A DNA stretch of 64,000 bases, from contig CM073591.1 in NCBI GenBank assembly GCA_037074705.1, forward strand, positions 33,522,587-33,586,586. Reading direction: 5' to 3'. Under the pieces are notes generated by a model. The model ran no database searches. It saw nothing but the letters and a program-made list of their open reading frames with translations, and was not told the DNA's origin. The position numbers were made by a program, and so were the translations under genes. This DNA is from Zhengitettix transpicula (lineage: Eukaryota > Arthropoda > Insecta > Orthoptera > Tetrigidae). Positions 34,071 through 45,445 of this stretch are shown here, piece by piece (positions within the stretch are counted from its first letter, which is position 1; each line of letters opens with the position of its first letter).

Positions 34071-35298
34071 CTAGCTGAGTGCCCGGCGTTTCCCGGGTAC
34101 TTATTTAAATTAGCCTGGAGTAAGAATTGATTCCACACTAACCTCTTGGCAACATTTCATTTGACCATCATCAATAGCGCCAGTGTTAGGAGCATTTATC
34201 TATTTACATTACCTTCCCCGACATAATCCCTCGGAATCTAAATACAAATAATCCACGACGATGACTCGCCTTATTTGAAAACTCTCCTACTACCTAAAAT
34301 AAAAGTGTGTAATAAATCACTACGAATTAAAACAGTAAAAAATCCTCTCCTACTTAATAAAGTCTAAAACTACAGTCGGTATCTTAAAGGAGTAAAGAAA
34401 TACAACCATTAACTAAATAGCTCTTACCAAAAAAACAACAAATATTTTCCCAGTAACTTAAAATGGTCAAAACTACTCCGAATAACCTTTCCCAACCGTG
34501 TCCACCTCCACGAAGAGGAACATAAAATTTCATCAGCCAGAATGATTAATGCGAGATTTAAACTCATCGACTCCTATAACGTCGGAATCGACACTAATAT
34601 TACACCTCCACCATAGTAATGCTTCTTTCTCTTGCATTTTGCAGTTGAAATTAGGCACTTAAAACTTCTAGAATGACTCTATTAATTTAAGGGATCGCTC
34701 GTAAACGTTTTATTCGACGCTTTTAATGGTCGTTTAGGAATGTTTTTAAATTCCATCCCCTCCACCCCACACCTAGAGGCGGTATGTGCGACAAACCCTC
34801 AGTGTTTGTTCCTGGATCGTAAGTAACATGTGTATGTTATGTATTTCTCTACGCATTAAAAATTGTAAACAGAATTTTATTTCACCCCCTTCTACCCTCA
34901 CTCCTAGGGGTTGAACTACTATAACTTAACTGACGTAGTGGCTATCAAAATTAAACTCATTGACATCAATAACCCAGAATTTTTTCACCAATGTCGGTTG
35001 TTTGCGTTTATTTTATGTAACACACCTCCACCCCCCCCCCATTATTGGGGTGAAATTATACACTAAAAACACCCGGATAGAAACTATTAATCACATCAAC
35101 CCCTAAAAGTTATTAATCGACGCTAATATCGGCCGTTTTAGCATGTTTTTAAATTTCACCCCGGTCACCCCTTCGAAAACCCGACAGAAATCTTCCCGCG
35201 GGTGTGCACAACAACACACCAAAGTTTCATCGACATCGGATGAATGGTTTAGGAGTGAATAGGGGGCACACAGACATTCATTTTTATATTTATAAAGA
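34071..35298 (-). mobile_element. Non-autonomous Helitron
   Basis: On the minus strand it begins TC (35298-35297, TCTTTATAAATATAAAAATG) and ends CTAG (34074-34071). A GC-rich hairpin, CCCGG-GAAACG-CCGGG, lies about ten bases before the end. The flanking bases are A at the 5' side and T at the 3' side, the A|T host site typical of Helitrons. There is no target duplication. Near the 5' end a GATGTCGATGAAACTTTG block occurs, common in insect members of this repeat class. It contains no Rep/helicase frame, so it depends on an autonomous partner. Internal modules (CGGCCGATATTAGCGTCGA; TGAGTTTAAT) match the element at 9455. Confidence 0.85.
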
Positions 35299-35493
35299 TT
35301 TTAAAACAGTTCAAAGCACCTTAATACCTTCACAGTCTTTCGGGTTTAATTCATAGGCCGGATTAAAGAAGGATGCATCAACTTTAACTGCTGATGTCTC
35401 TATCCTTTCACTTTTAAGCGTAATTAAACTAACACCACGAAATAAATCCCTTCCTCCTGTCAGTAATCCTTCATTCTAGAAATTCCAGAGTGA

Positions 35494-35710
35494 TTAATTA
35501 GCCTCCAACACAATAGTCACCATCCCCGACTCATTTTTCCCTCGTCGCATATTTTTAGAAAAATAATAATAATTGGGATAAGTGGCCGCAATTCTCCCCA
35601 ACGGTAGTTAATTACGGAGCCTCTCTCACCCGGCGATCCTTTCCCTTGTAGTTAATTAATGCCTTCGTCGTTCTCTGTCGTCATAAACTGCGTTATCGTT
35701 CTCTTAATTA
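35494..35710. promoter_or_regulatory. Cluster of TTAATTA homeodomain-type sites
   Basis: TTAATTA occurs at 35494-35500, 35608-35614, 35652-35658 and 35704-35710. The surroundings (35590-35760) are clearly more GC-rich than the flanks, so the cluster is not just AT background. TAATTA is the core bound by many homeodomain proteins. Whether this is an enhancer is inference. Confidence 0.3.
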
Positions 35711-36194
35711 GCAGTTAGCGCCTCTGGGATGGACAATAGGAGCGACGAAGAACGGAGATGCCAACAGGAGGTCTAATACCCAGATTAGGCGAGTCGGAAC
35801 ACATCAATTACCGAAGAAAAAAGCTTAAACATTCGAAATACAAATTTAATTTCTTAAATACATAGTTTCAAAGTTTACTTTCATTAAACCAGTAGGAAAC
35901 CTTAAAAGTTAGTCCTTGCTTCATTCTTTTTTCCGGTTGTTTGTGGCATGGCTTCACTAAAATGATTAAAACATTACGGAAATTCTGTTTAATTTTTCAG
36001 AGGTACAAATTCTGTTTATCTTATGCTCTTTATTTAAATAATTTAGTAATATATTAAATTAAATTTTTGAAAATATTTTTTATTTTCTCAAATAAAATTT
36101 TAGATCTTCAAATTCCAAACGTAGCACGAAACTAGACATTTTTAGAAATAAATAATATTGTTATAAAGAGCGTAAGTTTTCCCGACGTATATTC

Positions 36195-36234
36195 TGTATA
36201 AAGAGTTCACGGAAACCCGAGAACTCTTTATACA
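36195..36234. repeat. Perfect 14-bp inverted repeat
   Basis: TGTATAAAGAGTTC (36195-36208) and GAACTCTTTATACA (36221-36234) flank a 12-base loop. No U-run follows it on either strand, so a terminator role is not indicated. Confidence 0.7.
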
Positions 36235-38171
36235 TAATAAATAATATGTTCGACTATGAAAAAAACCTCCATTTTAGATAATAAATTCAAGTATTAAAAA
36301 AAAGATACCTCTGAAATGTTGCACATAAAAAAACGTCCTAAATTCCATCAACTTCATACAGGATACGGTAAGTCTTAATAACATTCCTGAAATTTTCTAC
36401 AGGAACTCTGACATGTATCATCTTTGTTTTCATATCTTTGAATCTCATATTTTGTTCCCTAGCTTCAGTTTAACAGGTCGAAAAGTAAGAATACTTTATC
36501 AAACAAATTATCAGTATAATTTAGTGTGTAATCAACGCCAGTGATTTTACACTTAATTATTTTCATTTATTCATTAATTTTTTTTGTATTAGATTCCGTC
36601 TCGTATGTATTAGGTATACTGTATTTTTATATCTTAAATTTCCTAATGTATTACGTATGTTTTATTCGTTTTATTAGTCTTTTCTGCATTGATGATTAAT
36701 TTTATTTCTTTATTTTATATGCGTTATGGAAGTTAATAAAACCTTTTATTACCAGCACAAGGATTTAGAATATGCACTTTGAGAGCTATAGACTTGCAGT
36801 CTTCTTAATTGAAATTATTGATATTTGTGCACAGTGCATCAGATGAATAACAGTTATATATACCTCGGTGGTGAGTTATTATAAAACATTTTTACGCATA
36901 TATAATCAATAAGATATCTTACCCAATCTTGTTAAAACGATAAAACGTCTGAAAACCTTCTGGTTGAAGGTCTCGCGTCCGTCTGTCGTATTCGACAGCG
37001 GTTGTTATTTATCAGTATCGACTGTTACGTATCGAAACGGTAGTCGATATAATTATATTGAAGATATTTTTTTTAACATTTTCACAATAAATTACTAAAA
37101 TATTTAAAATACTTTTATTTGACAATGGTTTCTAGAAAGAAAAGCAAGTTTAAACTTATAATTTTAAAACTGCTTTTGACCTTATTGTTTAATTGTTTAA
37201 TGAATTTGCACATTAAAAAATTAGAATAACATAACGGCTGCTACTGTTTAATGCAACATTTTTAAAATGTCGGCGTATTGCGTTTCAATATCGAATCCTT
37301 GATTTTCTAAATTCACTATTGAATTTCTGTTTTGATTAACTCATATCAGCTTCCGCGATTCTAAGTTGAAGTTTTGAGTTGAGATCTTAACATCCTGGAA
37401 GTCGAATGCGCGATTCGTTGGTTTTACGATTACGGATAAACCTTCACTCATTTTCTATTTAGGTTTTATGCTGATTTTATTATGGAAGATTCTATTTTTT
37501 ATTGCAGCAATTTTTAAATTTAATTTAATAGATCACCTTGTTAACCTCATAAATATCTAATTTGACTTTAATTTTAGCACACAAATTCTTAATGTGGTTT
37601 TCCGGCTTTAGTGCGAATTGCAGATCACCAATCATGAATATGAGAATTTTTTTTACAATCTTACTTGTTAATCCGTCAATTAAATTGATGCTAACATATT
37701 CCTCTTTTAATTTTCTGTCGATTTGATTATCGTTTATTATAGGATTTTAAATCGCTTTATCAAGACAATAGCCTGGGTGAGAATATTGTTGTATATATAT
37801 ATTTTTTTTTTTTGGGGGGGGAGCGTGTTATTCAACTACTACGTCTATTGCTCTGGACTACATTAGTCAGGGTTGTTTTTGGCGTATCAACAATTTTAGA
37901 TACTTTAATATTCAGTTCCAAAATTATATTTGGAGGGTAAAAAGATTATTTTTGATTTAAGTAATTAACAAATCGATTTTTTTTACCTTATTCGCGTGTT
38001 TTCAGTTGTTGGAAAAAAATTTAAGGGTGAATTAATTGAAAAAAAATTGATATAACTAGAGGTGAGTTGACTCCTTCCATTTTTACAGATTCTCATGTAC
38101 AAGTAATTCAGATTAGATAAATAAATAGCCACATAAAAGACCAAATGAAATGATGATACAAATTCCACACA

Positions 38172-38202
38172 ACGTGTCTGCAATCCTTGTTGCTTTCGTC
38201 AG
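38172..38202 (-). ncRNA. Hammerhead-ribozyme-like motif, left arm
   Basis: On the minus strand: CTGACGA, AA, GCAA, loop CAAGGA, TTGC, A, GACAC. Stem II is perfect with a sequence different from the 29-kb copy (GCAA/TTGC instead of GGGA/TCCC). The GAAAC box is mutated to GACAC. Confidence 0.45.
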
Positions 38203-38280
38203 GAGATTAAAAAGGCAAGAGCCGTGACAACAACGCAAACGAACATGTGTCGTTATCACAGCTCTTGGCCTTTTAATCAC

Positions 38281-38314
38281 CTGACGTTAGAAACAAAGAT
38301 TGCAGAAACGTTGT
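38281..38314 (+). ncRNA. Hammerhead-ribozyme-like motif, right arm, decayed
   Basis: CTGACGT, then a stem region in which the 5' strand has drifted (GAAAC...) while TTGCA is kept, then GAAAC (38304-38308) and GTTGTG. The core A9 is lost, so this arm is probably inactive. Confidence 0.35.
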
Positions 38315-38390
38315 GTGGATATTATGTCGTATTCACTACATTTTGTCGGTTATTTATTTATATAATTACTGTATTTTAAACACTGACGTA

Positions 38391-38749
38391 TTGCATATCA
38401 ATTTGTAAGTAATTCAGTTGATCTTTTTGTGATTGTAAAGTGAAAATTATTTTCGGGTTAATTGATTTTAAGACATCGAGAAATGGTGACTGTTGACATT
38501 TTTTGACTACCACAGGAAGCTTATCCACATAGTTTAATATCAATTTAAATAGAATTTTTGAAAATACAAGTGCATCGTTATGACTGAAATATTGATGCGT
38601 AAACAACCACCCATTGGTAATTTAAAAGTGAAAAACCATTCTCTTCATGCGCATTGCTTTTGAATTTATTCTAGTGTATCGAACCATCGACCCCCAATTA
38701 TTTGTAACAAAATTGGATACGATAGCTTTCTTATTTATCACAAACACAC

Positions 38750-38798
<49 letters not shown>

Positions 38799-39580
38799 AT
38801 AATAATAACGCACCAACGAGGTATCTATATACAACTGTTACTTAATTTGTTGTCTGATTCGTTATGCAGCAACATAAATAAGTACGATGCCATTGTTCCG
38901 AGTTGTTTGAGTTTTATTATCTTGGTACTGGAATAAATATAACAGCAATTCTCTAAGAACGAATAAAATTCTTGGACTGATATTACAAAGTTATTTATCT
39001 TCTATTACGCAACCATCTACATCAGTCAAATTAATCATTTTAAATCCATTTATATATAATTTTCGACATGTATTAAAGTTTCACATTAATTTCCATACAC
39101 AAATATGCATCTGTGTTTCATGAATGATTTATTTGATTATTTATGGAACTAAAGGTGTGTTGAGTATTCCTATTTAGTCAGTAGAGGAATAAACATAATA
39201 ATCAGTTATAGTGAAAGATAAAATAAAAATAAATATTCACTATAAACGGTTGGACGCTTTTAAAGTGTATACCAAGAAATGCTGAAATTCGTCACTCTCA
39301 GAGTAAATCCCAAGATAAAAGTTTTAAACTAATGCTTGAAGAATTTTTTATTTATTGAAGCAGAGAGGTTCATGCGTTTATACTAATTTTCCAGTGGTCG
39401 GAATTGTGACCTTTTAAAATCTTCTTAACCATCAACACTCGACTCCGCACTGAAGGAATACTAACACGGTCCCGAGGGCGGAAATCAAGTCAATTGGAAA
39501 GGGTTTCGTGGTTTTAGTGAGTAAGAGTCTCTCACTACCCGAGAGGTGCGGACCCCTCTCAGCTGTCCATGAAGGATTTC
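38391..39580. other. AT-rich DNA with a TA/CA microsatellite
   Basis: Simple repeats CACATACATA and TA occupy about 38742-38793. No gene recognised. Confidence 0.45.
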
Positions 39581-39591
39581 AACTGTTATCC

Positions 39592-40154
39592 GGGAAGAAG
39601 GTTTGCGAGGGCTATTCTCTCGCAGACAATACCTGCGAGGGATGTTCTCTCGCAGGCAGAACCTTTTAGGAGAGATACGAAGGGGCTACCTTTGGGTATT
39701 CCTTTTCCTCTCCGTTTTTGAACTAAGGTTCCCACAAGCCGAGGCTCCTCGGCCTGTTCTGAGAGGTGTATGTTCCGGGGTCACAGACCTTGGGCATACG
39801 GTAAGAGTTGTCCGCTATTCCCATTGGAATAATCGGCCAGCTGCCTCCTAAACTGGTCGAGGCACGAAGAAGGCAATGCTGCGTCCCCACAGCAAACTCA
39901 ACTCCCGCTATCGGAAGGGCGTGGGACAAGTACCCAATGCCCGACCTACCCGATGCAGGTTTTTCTAGGGTTTTCCCTGCACTTTTTTAGGCGAATGCCG
40001 GGTAGGATCATTAAAATATAGCCCGGGGGCCCTAGTAACCCTTGGCTACCTTCCTCTACCCTTCCGCATCCCCCCTTTCAAATCCCTTCCTATGCTATTA
40101 AAGGGGAGTTGCCCTAAGTGGATTACCCTCATGTAGCCTGTTGCCCTAAAAAAA
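39592..40154 (+). mobile_element. SINE-like retroposon, subfamily A, with target-site duplication
   Basis: Bounded by an exact 11-bp duplication AACTGTTATCC (39581-39591 and 40155-40165). It has two 5' hairpin units (TTGCGAGGGCTATTCTCTCG and CCTGCGAGGGATGTTCTCTC), the shared body, the CTGTTGCCCT terminus and an A-tail. This is the clearest copy for defining the boundaries. Sense (39808-39990) and antisense (39723-39929) frames are open. Confidence 0.95.
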
Positions 40155-40165
40155 AACTGTTATCC

Positions 40166-40439
40166 CTCTATTTAAAAAAAATCAATTGTCGAACGTTATT
40201 TGCGTCTTGCTTTCTAAATCTCATTCCAATTTTATAAAATCAAGAGAATGGAGAAAAAGAACAATTTTTTTTCTAATTTTAAAATGAATTATTATACTTA
40301 AAAACTATATATAAATATATTAATAAATAATTAATTTCCAATTTAGAGCAACGTATTCGTCGTTATTTAGAATCTTATGTCGAAAATAGTGTTTTCAAAT
40401 GATTTGTTTACATTTCCGCTAAAAGCTCATTCAAAGTGA
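40166..40439. other. AT-rich spacer
   Basis: No supported feature. Confidence 0.4.
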
Positions 40440-42365
40440 TTGAAATATTAGAAACCTAAGTTTTCCTCTAATTTGAGACTTTATCGATTGAACATAATAT
40501 TAGTTAAAAAATATTATACCTTAATTATTAATTCTCGGGATTAAAGTATTATCAGAGTGGTTGAATTTTTGTATTATTTTCATTGTATTAAGTGTATTAT
40601 AGGATCCAAAATATATTCAATTTAATTGAAAATAATTCTGAAGAAAATATAAAAATCATGAGTTGCCTTCCATGAAAGTTAATTAAATTAATACAGAAAT
40701 TTAAATTCATTAAAGAAATTTTTATCAAAAAATTTAAGGTCTCATCTTTATAACTGTTATTATTTTTATTTTATGAAGTCCCAAAATCGGGGCGAATCCT
40801 AGTGTTTTTCTCTTTTTTATTCTATTTGTATTGATTTCAGTATCAAAGTAGCCGTTGAAGTGAATCTATGGAATTAAAATTTCTGGAACTTTGTTGGTCA
40901 TTATATTTATTTATTTTTATGTTGAAACTAAATACTAAATACACTGATTGTTCATGTGAACTTTAGGTTTTTTCCGTCTACAACGAATCTCTTATTCTCT
41001 GTTTCAGAATTCGTCACAACAGTGTTCGTTGAACTTTTCGAGAATGATTTAACTGCAACACTACAGTTGACTACCTCCCTGGTATTACTGTCGGGAAGCC
41101 CTGCTGAACCTTTGCTTGTCCTATCCTGTTTACCTTTACGACGGGGAGCTTGTGCATCTGAGAGTAACTTTATAGCCCCTAGGTCATGGCCCGGCTATCG
41201 ATCCCTAGACTCCTACTACTCCTGTGTCTAGAAGTAAACAATGGCGACTCGCAGCAACAGCAACTGCATCGAACAGTCTCGAGAATACAAGGGTTAGCAA
41301 AAATAACTTCATTGAAATTCAAAATTAATATTCCCTTGCCCGTCGTTGTTTTCAGTGAAATCCGACAACGAACTCGTTCATGGGGAAAGTGGCCTCTTTT
41401 CTGAATATCCATTGAAGAGGAAAAAACAGTATTCAATTCAGCTTTCATTTTTATGCTGTTCCCCGTGAATAGAATAATAAACGAAAAGGTTCTGCCGGGA
41501 AACGCAGTATTAACCGAAAAATCAGTTCTTACAGCCCGTTGATAGACAAGTAGTCATCTAAAAAATAATTAAATGTGTATAGCAATGCGTATTAACATTT
41601 TGAACTTCTTCTTAGTTTTTTAATATTCTTTTGAATAAGATAAAAGATTTTAAACGTTATGTTTAGGAAGTTCAACGTCGTAAAAAAGAAGGGAGAGTAT
41701 ATATTATAAAGTCGTTAAGGTGGGTTGAAGGTTACCATCATATTTATGCGAAGGGTACGACGAAGGAAAGGACCACATTATCAGAGAATGAACACAACAA
41801 ATATCAAGATTTGCTAATGACCTTCTCGCGAGGAGAAATACGTGAGTGTGCTTGGAGGAAGCCCACACCAGAATCCAACAGTCATTACTATATAAAAAAT
41901 AATACAAATGAATTTACAAATTAAATAAATATAATGGCCAACAAAGTCACAACAATTTTAATTCCATAGATTCATTTCAACGGCTACTTTATTTCTGAAA
42001 TCAATAAAAATAGAATAAAAAGAGAAAAACACTAAGATATTTGGGGACTTCATAAAGTAAACATAATAACAGTTAAAAAGATGAGACCTTAAATTTTTTT
42101 ATAAAAATTTATTTTATTATATTAAATTTCTGTATTAATTTGACTAACTTGCATGGAAGCCAGTCCATGAATTTTACTTTTTGTTCAGAATTATTTTCTG
42201 TCATAAGGAACCTACTAATACAATGAAATTAATAAAAAAATTCAACCTTTCTGAAGAAATTTTAATCACAATAATTATTAATTATGGTCTCATATTTTTC
42301 AACTAATAATAAGTTTAATTGATGAAGTCTCAATTTAAGGAAAAACTTAGTGTTAAAATAAGATA
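40440..42365. mobile_element. Long-inverted-repeat element, two hammerhead-like relics per arm
   Basis: About 480 bp on the left (40440-40925) returns inverted on the right (about 41905-42365). Matching landmarks are GGTTGAATTTT/AAATTCAACC, GAAAATAATTCTGAA/TTCAGAATTATTTTC, TTAAGGTCTCATC/GATGAGACCTTAA and GTTGAAGTGAATCTATGGAA/TTCCATAGATTCATTTCAAC. Each arm holds degenerate GAAGTCYCAAWTT...GGNNGAA cores in opposite orientation. One is near 40774-40804 (TGAAGTCCCAAAATCGGGGC). Another is inverted near 40456-40490 and has a partner at 42320-42352. Inference: two inverted pseudo-LTR-like ends of a Penelope-like element around a 0.95-kb interior. No reverse transcriptase or GIY-YIG motif is visible in that interior. 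Confidence 0.65.
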
Positions 42366-42580
42366 TAATATCGCCAAAAGACAGACAAAATGAAGTGATG
42401 ATATAAATACGACACAACTTTTTTTGGAAACTTTATTCCTTTGTTGCGGTTGTGTCATTTTTGGCTCTTGTGTTTTTAATAGCCTGACGAAAGCTAAAAC
42501 GGTGTGTGGTATTTATATCATCACTTCACTTTGTTTGTCATTTGGCTATTTTACATAATTAATAATATTCTAAAACAGAC
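42366..42580. repeat. Degenerate hammerhead-like palindromic element
   Basis: AGTGATGATATAAATACGAC (left) faces GTGTGGTATTTATATCATCA (right). Each is followed outward by the GACAGACAAAAT / TTTGTTTGTC pair and a GCCAAAAG / TTTGGC pair. The core is decayed (CTGACGAAAGCTAAAACGG). The tail CAGACGTAATATATTTTCA matches other copies. Confidence 0.6.
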
Positions 42581-45071
42581 GTAATATATTTTCAGTGCTA
42601 AACTTAGTGTTTTTCTATTTGTATTTATATCAGCGACAATGAAGAAGTCATTCAAGAGGATATTTGGTATTAAACTTGTTCTGATTTGTTGACATTTATA
42701 TTTATTTATTTTGTTAATATAAGTCAGACAAAAAATTAATTTTGAGTGTATTTACCTATCTCCATTAATTTCTGTCGTTTTTTGTAAAGTTTCTGAAGCA
42801 CCACTTTCAACATAATCCTCCATTTGGTTACTGTGAATCTCAATCACATTGTGGCCGTTCACTTGCGACCGCAAGCGTCTGAAATTGATATAATTTTGTA
42901 TTATACTTTTTTTACTATATTTTTTATCTATTTTAAAATTTGATTAGATTGTAATTTTAATGTTAAGTAATTTCTGAAGTTAATTTCTTCCTTTTGGGGA
43001 AGGTCTCGGTGGCATTACACGATCCTGTCCTGATGAAAAATTCACCAAATGCGAACTGTGAGATCGATAGAGAATGGCAGCGTGCATGCGCACTCGCTAA
43101 CCACGTGTCAATGATCGTCACCGGTTTGAGTAACAGACTCGCTTGTTTATTTACAATTAAAACACCATGCCTTGTCCTTCTCCATAATGTCTCTCACTAT
43201 TGTTCTCTATTCCAGTTTCCTCGTAACGTACCCATAAAAAAAACTTAGCAAGTTTCCAGCTTTACAATTCAAAAATATATATTTAAAAGTACTCACTGAC
43301 TGGAATGAGACTACTTGAGGAGAGTTTGGGGATATAAATCGACAAAGAACTCACAAAAAATATATAACGTTTTTATATTGGTATTTCAATATTTATATCG
43401 TAGAGGATCTACAATGGAAGATTTTTTTATTAGCAAGACCTCTTATTTTCAAACCCATAAACCCATCGTTAGAATTTTGTTGAATGGCTCGACAAACAAA
43501 GCATTCAATTGTACATGAAGATGGATTAATTCAGATGATGCCAATAATATATGATACTGGGAAATGAAGAAACAGTAATTAATGGAAATTAGCTGCGAAG
43601 AATATCAGGGAGCGATAAAATTATTATTATTAATAATATTGTGTTGTGCCTAATGGTAGATCCTTGGATTTAGTGTGGAGGAGTCCTGTAAACGTCCACC
43701 TTAGCTTCCTTCATACAGCAATGTTTTATTCTTTCCTCTTTCAATTCATCTTGGGATCATCTGGGATCACGCCCTGAAACTCCATGCAAGTCACCCTCGA
43801 TGATGTCGTTAAGTAATGAGTTTCTCCTGAGGATGGCTTAGATCCAGATTTCCGTAGTATTAAAAACTGTAGTTAAAATGAATCTCCTCATTTACGCTTC
43901 TTAGATCATTATAATTTTTTGGAATATCCGTCCCCTTGATTTTTATAATTATTCTCCAACACCAACTTAAAAAAAATTTCCCACATTCTTAATATCCATG
44001 TTTCAGACACATAAAAATCCGTGAATCCAGATGGATCACTTTACCAGGTTCTTCCGAATTATATATAGGACTTATTTGTCAGTAAACCTATTTACTACGT
44101 GAATTCTGTCTTGGTCGTTGCGATAGGTGTTGTAACCATCAATCGTCAAAAGACTTCTAAAGTACTTCAGCTATTCTAAATGTTGTAATTCATCGCTTCC
44201 CACTCATAAACATATAGCGCCTGTAATTCATTTTGATATTTTCATCACTTTTGATTTTTTAAATTTCCTTTCCAAATTTTTAATCTGTTATCAGAATGAT
44301 AATGGTTATCGGAATGAAAAGTACTAGAAAATAAAGTAGAACGCTAAAATGTATCACTCAAGGAATCATACTTGAAACTTCCTCATTGTTATTCTGATCG
44401 CTTATCCTCCGAATATGTTCGCGTATTCAGAAATGTAAAATATTTGTCGCAGTGTTTGGGTCCGGTCAAAAGTCCGGACAGGAGTGTTGGTGTTAATTTG
44501 ACAAGGTTTCAGGATTCCTTGGAGGTGCACTTGGCCGCCTTCCAGGTCATTAGCTGCAGGCAATTGGGACAAAGCGAAGGACTCTCTAATGAAGCAAGCA
44601 AGAAGGCGCCTTAGCTAAGTGCACTCATTAGCACGGACCTGACTTACTGCATATGCTTAGTCTGCTCCTTTAATCGGTCATCAAATATACCGTTCAAGAA
44701 AAGTTTGATTCTTGGAGAGTATTTGGGTGAAGATCCATTGTACATCACTTTGATTAAAGCGTGGAATTTTGGAGAAAGGTGTAGGTACTATTCTTTTTTA
44801 TGCAGCATTGATTTCGTAATCTTTTAAACATTGTACTTATTTGTAAATAATATAAAATAGTTTTATTTTAAAAAATAAAAAAGACTCAGTGAATGGAATA
44901 AGACTACTTGGAATAAGACTACTTGGAGAGTCTTGGGGGATATAAAGTATCAAATGCATTGTTGAAAACAAAAACAAAATATTATAATTTTTTATTATTT
45001 ATGCTAGTGAAAGTTTTTTCGATTAAGGTAACGTTTATAACATCATGACAACCATTACAAGCAGAAACGCC
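42581..45071. other. AT-rich DNA, no gene recognised
   Basis: Short frames at 42994-43248, 43315-43518 and 44372-44614 have no domain that I recognise. The phrase GGAATAAGACTACTTGG is tandemly repeated at about 44897-44929, and a related GGAATGAGACTACTTGAGGAG occurs near 43301. Confidence 0.4.
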
Positions 45072-45106
45072 CTGAAGAGGGTACAAATACGTACAGAAAC
45101 GTTGTC
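45072..45106 (+). ncRNA. Hammerhead-ribozyme-like motif with GUC cleavage triplet
   Basis: CTGAAGA (45072-45078), GG, GTAC (45081-45084), loop AAATAC, GTAC (45091-45094), A, GAAAC (45096-45100), GTTGTC (45101-45106). Stem II is a perfect 4 bp. A two-base-pair helix III closes on GUU and leaves the canonical GUC triplet at the cleavage site. The base pair next to the core is G-A rather than G-C. Helix I was not clearly paired by eye. Among all copies here this has the best cleavage triplet. Confidence 0.55.
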
Positions 45107-45220
45107 GTGTTAATAATTTCACTTTTAAAAAAATATTTTGTCATTACAAAAATTATTTTTAATTATAAAAAAATATTTTTCAATTAAAATAAATTATTTT
45201 CTGTTAATTGAGACAACTTA

Positions 45221-45445
45221 TAAATAAACAACAGCGAATTTGAAGTCAGAGAAAATATGTTTCTTTATGGAAAATTAAACTAATTTTCGTCGCTATCCTT
45301 GCGACCTCTTCAGGGTGAAATTTAATAAAATTTTGATAGTCAGGTCGAAATTTCGGTAATTGAACGTAGTTTAATTTTCCGTAAATAAATATATTTTTTC
45401 TGACTTCAAATTGGCTGTTGTTTATTTATAAATTAACTGTTAAAT
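45221..45445. repeat. Foldback element with hammerhead-like motif
   Basis: TTATAAATAAACAACAGC (about 45220-45237) mirrors GCTGTTGTTTATTTATAA (about 45413-45430). TTTGAAGTCAGA mirrors TCTGACTTCAAA, and GGAAAATTAAACTA mirrors TAGTTTAATTTTCC. The centre contains a complete core on the minus strand and a decayed one (CAGGTCGAAATTTCG) on the plus strand. Confidence 0.75.
45279..45313 (-). ncRNA. Hammerhead-ribozyme-like motif, 5-bp stem II
   Basis: On the minus strand: CTGAAGA, G, GTCGC, loop AAGGATA, GCGAC, GAAA, ATTAGT. Stem II is a perfect GC-rich 5-bp pairing unique to this copy. The segment after GAAA (ATTAGT) does not form the usual helix III. Confidence 0.55.

Larger units (their letters stand above)
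35299..38104. other. AT-rich DNA with a possible regulatory cluster
   Basis: No gene. See the separate entries for a TTAATTA cluster and a perfect 14-bp hairpin. A T-run followed by a G-run (about 37801-37821) is simple sequence. Confidence 0.4.
38105..38390. repeat. Palindromic element with hammerhead-like motif in both arms
   Basis: The left arm (AAGGCAAGAGCCGTGA near 38210 and ACACAACGTGTCTGCAATCC near 38167) mirrors the right arm (TCACAGCTCTTGGCCTTTTA near 38256 and GATTGCAGAAACGTTGTGTG near 38299). The outer parts (AATAAATAGCCACATAAAAG versus a decayed counterpart) are weaker. The design is that of the elements at 29.2 and 49.7 kb, but with its own stem II sequence. Confidence 0.75.

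Noticed and set aside
36195..36234. 14-bp hairpin as a terminator
   Set aside because: No U-run follows and the context is eukaryotic; recorded only as an inverted repeat.
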